Source: JALTID01 sp027004335 [NCBI: bacterium] (lineage in GTDB: Bacteria; JALSQH01). From it: 5,275 nt of DNA. Shown here one piece after another: positions 1-5,275 of the stretch. The position numbers were made by a program, and so were the translations under genes. The DNA lies in the NCBI GenBank assembly GCA_027004335.1, contig JALTID010000183.1:2846-8120 (forward strand), read 5' to 3'. The first letter of the stretch is position 1. The number at the start of each line of letters is the position of its first letter. Below the pieces are notes generated by a model. The model ran no database searches. It was not told the origin of the DNA and saw only the letters and a program-made list of their open reading frames with translations.

Positions 1-106
1 TTATTTTACAATTTTTGTGCCACAAACGACCTGGATTCCTCTGAACTTTCAAGATTAAAATAAAAATTATTATCAAAAAACATGCTTACAAAATTTCTCA
101 TAAAGG
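1..106. other. Noncoding sequence after the large gene, with promoter-like repeat and a small dyad
   Basis: No intrinsic terminator is visible after the stop at 107-109. The stretch holds the repeat copy at 55-100 and the dyad TTTGTGCCACAAA at 14-26 (6-base arms around one central base). On the minus strand AGAGGA (42-37) could be a ribosome-binding site, with a TTG at 25-23 in a frame open to the edge, but there is too little sequence to call a gene. Confidence 0.5.
55..100 (-). repeat. Promoter-region imperfect direct repeat, copy downstream of the large gene
   Basis: Second copy of the block found at 3495-3550, in the same orientation, beginning just 6 bases beyond the stop codon of the large gene. 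On the minus strand it reads GCATGTTTTTTGATAATAAT, where the other copy reads GCATGTTTTTTGCTATAAT. GATAAT (74-69) is one base from the consensus -10, and TGATAATAA (75-67) also has extended -10 form. It may be the promoter of a gene lying left of the window. Confidence 0.5.
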
Positions 107-3100
107 TTAATACATCGGTGGATTTAACCCAATAAATCTAACAAAATATATTTTGTAAAGATTCCTATCATAACTTCCCGATCCAAGCATAGCATCATAA
201 TAAAAGGTACCCGGAGAATTTTGATCTTCCTTCACAAAAGCGTTCATTACCGTAGATTGAAAGCCCTTGATATCACCAACAATCATAGGTTGTTCTGGTT
301 TAGAAATATCAAATACAAACAATCCAACATTAGAAAGTGACACAAAAAGATATTGTGCTACCTTGTCAATTGAATTTATACTTCCTCCCCTATTCATCTC
401 GGAAGGAGTTAGATAGTCATTCATATTAATACTTGAAATCTTATAAGGCGAGGTAGGAGAAAATATATCGTATATGAAAACATTTCTTGAAGTCGCAAGG
501 ATAAGAAAATTCCTATCAACATAATTATCAACAACTTCACTACCAAGCACCCGTGTCAACAATGTCATACGAGGAGGATTAGAAAAATCATAGGAATAAA
601 GATAGCCTTCAATAGCAAGTAGGTTACTCCTGTCTTTTGCAACATATATTGGTGCGTTCTGAAAAAAACACGAATATGATCCGGATACTCTATGTGGAGA
701 CGAAAAATCACTAAGTCTTTTATAAAACAGTACAGGAGGAAGAGAAGAATCATTACAGAAAAATATAAAATTAGAATTATCCCCATCCAATCTCTTTATT
801 TTGGAGGAACTCATCCAACGAGAAACCAACTGGGGCTTCCTGAAATTCCTATAATCAAAAGAATAAATTCCATAATTATTTCCTGCCACATAAAGCATTC
901 CTGTACCCCTGTCAAAATAGACTCCTGTAGCTTCTCCATCTATATCAATATGGGAAATCACTTTGGGATGAGTAATCTTATTGATATCATAAAGGTCCAC
1001 TCCACCATACCCTTTTGCCACAAAAACATATTCCCTTCCAAGATATTTGAATGGAGAAAACCCAAAGGGGATTCCTCCTATATTTAATTCCCTTTTGATC
1101 CGATAATCACTTCCAATCAATGAAAGGCCCCTGTAATAATTAGCAGCCAGGGTGGCTTCACCAAGATTAATAATATCAGTAAACATATTATGTGGGCAAT
1201 ATCCACCATTTGTAGTATAACAACTAGAAATAGCACCTGCATCGGTCCAGTTATCAATTTCAGAGACAAAGATTCTGTTATAATCATACCAATCAAAATC
1301 TGAAGGGAAAGGAAATAGTGGATTTAATACCGGCAGGAATCTTATTTCATTTCCTCCATAAGTATATGCATACGGCCACCTCACATATATTGGGTCCATA
1401 AAAAACCTATCACCCGAATATTGTGTAAAGTGACCCTGTAATTCACAGGATCCTTCTAAAGAAACAGGAATCTCAAGGCATTTTTTGTTCAAAAACACAG
1501 GATTATCAGGATCTGTAACATCAATTATGAATAAAGGAACTGTATGGTGATCCTGCGGTGTATCCCCACCATTATTTACTCCCGCAAAAAGAAGATCTGC
1601 CTTTTTATAACTTATAATATAATACGCCCATGGATCCTCAACAAAATATTCTGGATAAAGATATACTCTTTTCCCATCAATAAAATGCCAGTAATTTCTT
1701 GGAACTTTCTCACCATTTCTATATAGAAAAGCGTCTTCAGTAGAAGTTACATGTGCAAAATATTTTACTCTCGCAACATAACCATTTTCTTCTTCATCAT
1801 ATCTAAAATTTAATGGCTCATCTGCTACCCAACCACCTCTTTCCAAATAAAGGGAATTAACCACCCAGTACCGCATATTGGGGAACCCACTAGGATCGGG
1901 ATTCAGCGCGTTGGGCACATAGGGAGGCACACCGAAAAATTGACCTTTTACACATGAATCATTTGAAGAGCAGGCAGAAAAATCATCTACAACATAACAT
2001 GTGCTTTTACCGCTACAATTATCAACCACTTCTTTCATGCTGACACTTACCATTCCATATTTATTAGCAGCTATAAAAAAGTGGTTTTTGTAATAAAGGA
2101 CATCCATCACTTTTGAACAAAAATGTGCTTGAGTATCAAAAGGACATATTCTCAACTCCTCCAAAAAAGGAAAAGGTAGACTGCTAAGCCGTTTACATCC
2201 ACTGATAGAAAAACTCCTTAGATTAACCCCCCCACCTGGATTTCTAATTGAAAACCATGGTGCAGCAACAAAGGCTTTACCTTTATAACTTCCAAGGATA
2301 ATATGGCCACGATAATTAGGAGCTCCCAGTGAGTAACCGTAAAAGATATTATAATCATAATGGTTACTTCCTTCATTGTAGATAATCACATTCGGGTGTT
2401 CTATCCCATTGGAAAATTTGACCCCGGCTACCACATATGGCTCACCGGAACCTTCTCCTCCTCCTGCTAATAATAGACATTTATCACGATAAACCATACT
2501 CTTAACTCCACCTGAATATGAAGCACTGGAGAGGAGTACTCTAAATCGAGAGAGAAATATTATGTCTCCCCCTGAAACATCCTCAGAATAATATATGTCC
2601 ACATTACCATATGACTCACCAAGAAAAATTAAATAATATGGTTTAAGTCCTGTACCCTGTAATTCAGCAGGTAAAATTGATCTATCAGTAAATGGCCCTG
2701 TAATATACACCGAATAGGCAAAAGAGTCAAGATCAATTTGCGAAGTCAGAAATGATGGAGAAATGTAAACCCTTACACCAGTCCTGGCAGTGGCGGAGGC
2801 ACCATCTGCATCATAAACTTTAACAATAATTGTGTATTCCCCAACTCTTGTATAAGTCCATTCTATATCCAAAGAGGAGGGATTTGTCTTTTCATAGTCT
2901 ACCTTACCATCTCCATCCATGTCATAGGTAACCTTCGCGATACCAGTTCCTGAAGAAGCATCAGGATCGATCGCCGTGACAAACAACATAACACTCATTT
3001 TCCCATTTACAAGTTTGCCTTCCCGCGGAGAAACAGAGATACTGGTAATCTTTGGAGGCTTATTAGCATTTACCGTGATTATTCTATCTTCAATCTTCTT

Positions 3101-3481
3101 GGTAGTCCCATCCTCTGTGTTGTAAATTTCTGCTTTAAGGGTATAAGTTCCAACATTTTTATATGTATAGCTAACGCTAAGGCATGGATTACCTTCAAAA
3201 TCCCATCTTCCATCACCATCAAAATCAATCCTATAAATAAGGGGTCTATCTCCCTTATACTCTTCCCCTGAAATATGAGCAACAATTGTAACTTTAACAG
3301 TCAGAGGAGCCTTCCCGATCAAAGGAGAAACAGAAAAAGAATCAATTAAAATCTGATGAGCGGATTTAGGTAATGAAGGAATTGGTTCTACAGGGGGGTG
3401 GTGATGGGGATTGCACCCATTGCATGAAGAAAAACTTAGAGCAATAAAAACTATTAGCAATACACTTTTTATTCCTTTCAC
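107..3481 (-). CDS. Large lipoprotein with two PKD domains and LVIVD-type beta-propeller repeats
   Basis: 1124 residues from a GTG start. An in-frame ATG at 3520 is rejected because it lies upstream of the predicted -10 box, while the GTG has a near-ideal Shine-Dalgarno 6 bases away. The N-terminus MKGIKSVLLIVFIALSFSSC is a lipoprotein-type signal, with Cys20 the likely lipidated residue; Phe at -3 is less usual. A short tether with Cys23, three histidines and several prolines follows. Residues ~44-138 and ~142-239 are PKD domains, each with a DxDGDGxxD loop (86-94 and 187-195) of calcium-binding type. The rest is strand-rich with propeller signatures. LVIVD-like repeats are clearest near 649-667 (PLFIIDVTDPDNPVFL), 826-889, 961-978, 999-1020 (VFIYDIFSPTSPYKIS) and 1052-1074 (GLFVFDISKPEQPMIVG). 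Weaker blades probably occur at 280-500, interrupted by a cysteine-rich insertion around 429-510. Sixteen cysteines besides Cys20 fit an oxidising, extracytoplasmic location. No protease, glycosidase or C-terminal sorting motif is visible. Ligand or partner binding at the cell surface is an inference. It has its own promoter and is not obviously coupled to the upstream pair. Confidence 0.92.
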   Translation of the reverse strand: MKGIKSVLLIVFIALSFSSCNGCNPHHHPPVEPIPSLPKSAHQILIDSFSVSPLIGKAPLTVKVTIVAHISGEEYKGDRPLIYRIDFDGDGRWDFEGNPCLSVSYTYKNVGTYTLKAEIYNTEDGTTKKIEDRIITVNANKPPKITSISVSPREGKLVNGKMSVMLFVTAIDPDASSGTGIAKVTYDMDGDGKVDYEKTNPSSLDIEWTYTRVGEYTIIVKVYDADGASATARTGVRVYISPSFLTSQIDLDSFAYSVYITGPFTDRSILPAELQGTGLKPYYLIFLGESYGNVDIYYSEDVSGGDIIFLSRFRVLLSSASYSGGVKSMVYRDKCLLLAGGGEGSGEPYVVAGVKFSNGIEHPNVIIYNEGSNHYDYNIFYGYSLGAPNYRGHIILGSYKGKAFVAAPWFSIRNPGGGVNLRSFSISGCKRLSSLPFPFLEELRICPFDTQAHFCSKVMDVLYYKNHFFIAANKYGMVSVSMKEVVDNCSGKSTCYVVDDFSACSSNDSCVKGQFFGVPPYVPNALNPDPSGFPNMRYWVVNSLYLERGGWVADEPLNFRYDEEENGYVARVKYFAHVTSTEDAFLYRNGEKVPRNYWHFIDGKRVYLYPEYFVEDPWAYYIISYKKADLLFAGVNNGGDTPQDHHTVPLFIIDVTDPDNPVFLNKKCLEIPVSLEGSCELQGHFTQYSGDRFFMDPIYVRWPYAYTYGGNEIRFLPVLNPLFPFPSDFDWYDYNRIFVSEIDNWTDAGAISSCYTTNGGYCPHNMFTDIINLGEATLAANYYRGLSLIGSDYRIKRELNIGGIPFGFSPFKYLGREYVFVAKGYGGVDLYDINKITHPKVISHIDIDGEATGVYFDRGTGMLYVAGNNYGIYSFDYRNFRKPQLVSRWMSSSKIKRLDGDNSNFIFFCNDSSLPPVLFYKRLSDFSSPHRVSGSYSCFFQNAPIYVAKDRSNLLAIEGYLYSYDFSNPPRMTLLTRVLGSEVVDNYVDRNFLILATSRNVFIYDIFSPTSPYKISSINMNDYLTPSEMNRGGSINSIDKVAQYLFVSLSNVGLFVFDISKPEQPMIVGDIKGFQSTVMNAFVKEDQNSPGTFYYDAMLGSGSYDRNLYKIYFVRFIGLNPPMY

Positions 3482-3484
3482 ACA

Positions 3485-3493
3485 CCACCTCCT
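3485..3493 (-). promoter_or_regulatory. Strong Shine-Dalgarno deciding the GTG start
   Basis: AGGAGGTGG sits directly before the GTG at 3481, with 6 bases between AGGAGG and the start codon. This is close to full anti-Shine-Dalgarno complementarity at ideal spacing. It supports GTG rather than the ATG 39 bases upstream, which has no such site. Confidence 0.85.
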
Positions 3494-3494
3494 C

Positions 3495-3550
3495 TTAAAA
3501 TAAATTATAGCAAAAAACATGCCAGAACAAAGAATTATTCATATTTCTCA
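3495..3550 (-). repeat. Promoter-region imperfect direct repeat, copy upstream of the large gene
   Basis: This block shares three ordered exact matches with positions 55-100, quoted on the plus strand: TTAAAATAAA (3495 versus 55), CAAAAAACATGC (3511 versus 74) and TTTCTCA (3544 versus 94). The first two are offset by a 3-base indel; the third is offset by about 13 bases. The copy includes the extended -10 promoter of the large gene. Low-complexity AT sequence makes the short matches weak on their own; the 12-mer and the preserved order carry the evidence. Confidence 0.55.
3504..3531 (-). promoter_or_regulatory. Sigma-70-type extended -10 promoter of the large lipoprotein gene
   Basis: On the minus strand TGCTATAAT (3512-3504) is a perfect extended -10 element: TG, one base, then consensus TATAAT. 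A weak -35-like TTTGTT (3531-3526) lies 16 bases upstream, or TTGTTC (3530-3525) at 15. An extended -10 commonly compensates for a poor -35. Transcription would begin near 3497, giving a leader of about 16 bases that is almost entirely the ribosome-binding site before the GTG at 3481. Confidence 0.7.
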
Positions 3551-3743
3551 AAGAAAACTATGATGTTAAAAAGCTGGTTAAGAACAACATAATTATTAAC
3601 ATATACTTATCTCGCAAAAATCCTTCCTACAATTAAAAAAACTTCCCATTCCAATTTTAAAATTTACCTCCTTCTCAGTAACATTATCTCCATTATTTTT
3701 CCGAAAACAACCAAGTTTTATATCTCCCCCACACTTTTTTTAA
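3532..3743. other. Intergenic stretch without a convincing gene or terminator
   Basis: About 210 very AT-rich bases separate the stop of the 422-residue lipoprotein from the promoter of the large gene. I see no GC-rich stem followed by a T run; the best hairpin, AAAAC/GTTTT with a 6-base loop near 3715, is too weak. An unattached AAGGAGGT (minus strand, 3673-3666) lies here, followed by the perfect 12-base palindrome AATTTTAAAATT (3653-3664). Only tiny open frames follow it. The AAGGAGGT may be the remnant of a lost gene start. Confidence 0.6.
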
Positions 3744-5012
3744 CTATCTATTGCAGCCCACTGTAATATGAACTTCCTTTGAAGCCATTCTCTCACCCTG
3801 AGGATCAGCACCATCCCTCAACTGAATCTGAAAAACCCATTCGCCCCTGTGGACGCCATTTAACAGATAATAGGCATAATTTTTAGGCGGTTCATTTATC
3901 ACATCGGAATCTATTGTAGTTTGAAAGACTCTCCATAAGAGCACCTTTTCAGGTGGAATTTCATTGGTATTTATCACATTCCCGCATTCGGTATGGTAAA
4001 ATTTTATCCTCCACAATAATCCGCTTCCATCCTGTGAAGCAAGAAACTCAGTTAAGACATTGCTATTCTCATCAAATTCTTCATCAGGAGTAGGACTCAA
4101 TATTTCTGGTGGGTCAATAGTAGTTTCTTGCTCTATTCCAAATTTCCACACTACACTTCTCTCTGACCATTTCAATTCCGGGGCAAGGGTTCTACCTACA
4201 TTGAGTTGGGCTCTAACATACCAGTAGTAAACGCCTTCAACAAATACAGGATGCTGCTGTCGCTGGTTTGGATTGGGAATAAGTTGCTGAGTATTATTAA
4301 GAGTAGCAGTGTTAAGAGAAGAATTCATGGTGTTCACGGATAAAAACACATCTCTAAAATCAGGGAATTCACTCACTTCAAATATATATTGAACGGCATT
4401 ATCAATATCATCCCAATCAAAGGTAGGGGATTGATCTTCCAACCAGAAATTATCTATGGGAGCAAGGGGAGCAGGCGCATCAGTGTACCGAATCTTAATT
4501 TTTACAGGGATCGGTTGAAGGAAGGTTTTTATTGTCGTCAGTGGTTCAACCTCAGTGGCATCAGTTGCTGGAGTATATACATCCATCACAGTCTCAGTAG
4601 AACCAGAAGGCATGGCAAGAGTTATATTCCTGCCGAGGTAAAGATATTCCCCCCGGGTCAAACTACTACCCTGAACTTCTTTTTCAGCACCCACAGGAAA
4701 AGGCACTCCTTCTACTCCGATCCTACCAATTAACCCACCGTGTCCGAACATCTTAACAGGATCAAATCGTCTAGCGATAGGATCACCAACAGCAAGGGAT
4801 GGATCAAGAGCTGCTATTTTTACTCTCACACCAGGATCCATCAAAATGTCGGTTTTTACCCATGTCATATCCCCCGGAACATTCACCTGAAAAGTTTTTG
4901 TTACAGATAAATTCTTGTTACTCCCGTCAGAGGAAGAAGTATCCTTCTCTCTTCCACACGATATCACAAGGAAGGGTAAAAGTATCAAAAGGACAAACAG
5001 CTTCTTAGTCAT
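3744..5012 (-). CDS. Lipoprotein with LecA-like N-terminal module and two FN3/Ig-like modules
   Basis: 422 residues, probably anchored by lipid in the cell envelope. The start is the ATG at 5012, preceded 7 bases upstream by AGGAG; an in-frame ATG at 5033 lacks a Shine-Dalgarno and overlaps the previous gene. The N-terminus MTKKLFVLLILLPFLVISC is a lipoprotein signal with lipobox VISC and Cys19 as the lipidated residue, followed by a Ser/Asp/Asn-rich linker. Residues ~40-175 resemble the LecA/PA-IL galactose-lectin fold: W-V-K-T-D-I, then DPGVRVKIAA, then GGLIGRIG and LYLGRNI in the usual order. The acidic and Asn residues that bind calcium and sugar in true LecA are not clearly kept, so sugar binding is uncertain. 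Residues ~183-293 are FN3-like: SPTFDWDDIDNAVQYIFEVS, then YYWYVRAQ and VVWKFGI, with an Asn/Gln-rich insertion. Residues ~297-419 form another Ig-like module whose only cysteines, Cys343 and Cys420, may form a disulfide. A binding or structural role is likely; no enzyme motif is visible. Confidence 0.9.
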   Translation of the reverse strand: MTKKLFVLLILLPFLVISCGREKDTSSSDGSNKNLSVTKTFQVNVPGDMTWVKTDILMDPGVRVKIAALDPSLAVGDPIARRFDPVKMFGHGGLIGRIGVEGVPFPVGAEKEVQGSSLTRGEYLYLGRNITLAMPSGSTETVMDVYTPATDATEVEPLTTIKTFLQPIPVKIKIRYTDAPAPLAPIDNFWLEDQSPTFDWDDIDNAVQYIFEVSEFPDFRDVFLSVNTMNSSLNTATLNNTQQLIPNPNQRQQHPVFVEGVYYWYVRAQLNVGRTLAPELKWSERSVVWKFGIEQETTIDPPEILSPTPDEEFDENSNVLTEFLASQDGSGLLWRIKFYHTECGNVINTNEIPPEKVLLWRVFQTTIDSDVINEPPKNYAYYLLNGVHRGEWVFQIQLRDGADPQGERMASKEVHITVGCNR

Positions 5013-5019
5013 TCTGTTG

Positions 5020-5024
5020 CTCCT
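5020..5024 (-). promoter_or_regulatory. Ribosome-binding site overlapping the upstream stop codon
   Basis: AGGAG lies 7 bases before the ATG at 5012. Its first two bases are the last two of the TAG stop codon (5023-5025) of the preceding gene. Ribosomes finishing the upstream gene would sit on this site, which suggests translational coupling. The site also decides in favour of the ATG at 5012 over the ATG at 5033. Confidence 0.8.
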
Positions 5025-5275
5025 ACTCAGCATAATAAATCGTTAAAGTAACCCTATCAAGGACAGGGGAACTCTGGGGACCTCCCCTCGCCAGCAAAGC
5101 TTCCCATCGAAGGTCATTACCTTCCACACCAAACTCCACATAATTACCGGGTGTTATATCATACCATGTTGTTCCTCCATCGGGGGAAACCTGATAATCA
5201 ACACCCCCTTTGTTTAAAGTCTGGGACACATCAAGTTTAACCCCTTTAAGAGCATACTGATTAGGATTCACATTA
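5023..5275 (-). CDS. C-terminal fragment of a secreted/surface protein with a beta-sandwich module (5' end outside window)
   Basis: Only the last 83 or so residues are in the window; the reading frame stays open to the right edge. A GTG codon at 5271-5269 could be read as a start, but it has no visible ribosome-binding site within the window, and the residues after it look like the middle of a folded module, so I treat it as an internal valine. The visible part alternates beta strands: a strand ending in VDYQVSPDGGTTWYDITPG, then YVEFGVEGNDLRWEALL, then SSPVLDRVTLTIYYAE. The pattern 'G-x-DLRW-x-A-x-L ... SPVLD-x-V-x-L-x-Y' is common at the ends of beta-sandwich modules in large bacterial exported proteins. 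No catalytic residues are visible and the specific function is unknown. It ends with TAG, 10 bases before the start of the following lipoprotein gene, and the two are probably co-transcribed. Confidence 0.8.
   Translation of the reverse strand, partial: NVNPNQYALKGVKLDVSQTLNKGGVDYQVSPDGGTTWYDITPGNYVEFGVEGNDLRWEALLARGGPQSSPVLDRVTLTIYYAE

Noticed and set aside
6-83. 25-codon minus-strand frame starting ATG TTT TTT within the repeat copy
   Set aside because: No Shine-Dalgarno precedes it and the matching ATG in the other copy lies upstream of a -10 box. The shared MFF start is explained by the repeated promoter DNA.
692-1087. 131-codon plus-strand open frame
   Set aside because: It lies wholly antisense to the large lipoprotein gene, lacks a good ribosome-binding site, and its product is a low-complexity mix with no recognisable domain. 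The minus-strand frame has clear domains here.
3544-3556. Small inverted repeat TTTCT-CAA-AGAAA upstream of the large gene's promoter
   Set aside because: Five AT-rich pairs in AT-rich DNA are expected by chance, and the other repeat copy does not keep the symmetry.
3700-3743. Possible intrinsic terminator after the 422-residue lipoprotein gene
   Set aside because: The only stem is five mostly A-T pairs (AAAAC/GTTTT), with no T run following.
4389-4733. 114-codon plus-strand open frame
   Set aside because: It is antisense to the LecA-like module of the 422-residue lipoprotein, with no domain or convincing start signal.
5013-5033. Seven-residue N-terminal extension of the 422-residue lipoprotein (ATG 5033)
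   Set aside because: It has no ribosome-binding site and adds residues MLSRSNR before a signal peptide that is already typical from ATG 5012.

Overview
The window comes from an AT-rich bacterial chromosome. It carries three genes, all on the minus strand, and all look like parts of exported cell-surface proteins. Two begin with a type II (lipoprotein) signal peptide, so the cell has lipoprotein processing and probably an outer membrane. Arginine is often encoded by AGA/AGG, and purine-rich Shine-Dalgarno sequences are used. No rRNA, tRNA, housekeeping gene or mobile element is present to fix the taxon, so I do not name one.

Layout in the direction of transcription (right to left). (1) 5275-5023: the C-terminal end of a secreted or surface protein, cut by the window edge, ending in a beta-sandwich module. 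(2) 5012-3744: a complete 422-residue lipoprotein with an N-terminal LecA/PA-IL-like module followed by two fibronectin-III/Ig-like modules. Its ribosome-binding site overlaps the stop codon of gene 1, so the two are very likely one transcription unit. (3) 3743-3482: a roughly 260-base intergenic stretch with no convincing gene or intrinsic terminator. It ends in a good extended -10 promoter and a very strong Shine-Dalgarno. (4) 3481-107: a 1124-residue lipoprotein starting at GTG, with two PKD domains carrying DxDGDGxxD calcium-type loops, then beta-propeller sequence with LVIVD-type repeats and many closely spaced cysteine pairs. (5) 106-1: noncoding sequence that repeats, imperfectly, the promoter block found upstream of the large gene.

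The proteins look like extracytoplasmic binding or scaffold proteins: adhesion-type beta-sandwich modules, a lectin-like fold and a propeller on lipid anchors. No catalytic residues, defence genes, CRISPR array, transposase or biosynthetic enzyme are visible. The most useful observations are the corrected GTG start of the large gene, the promoter-like repeat flanking that gene, the cysteine-pair pattern, and the degenerate lectin-like module. I see no evidence for an unusual multi-gene system in this window.
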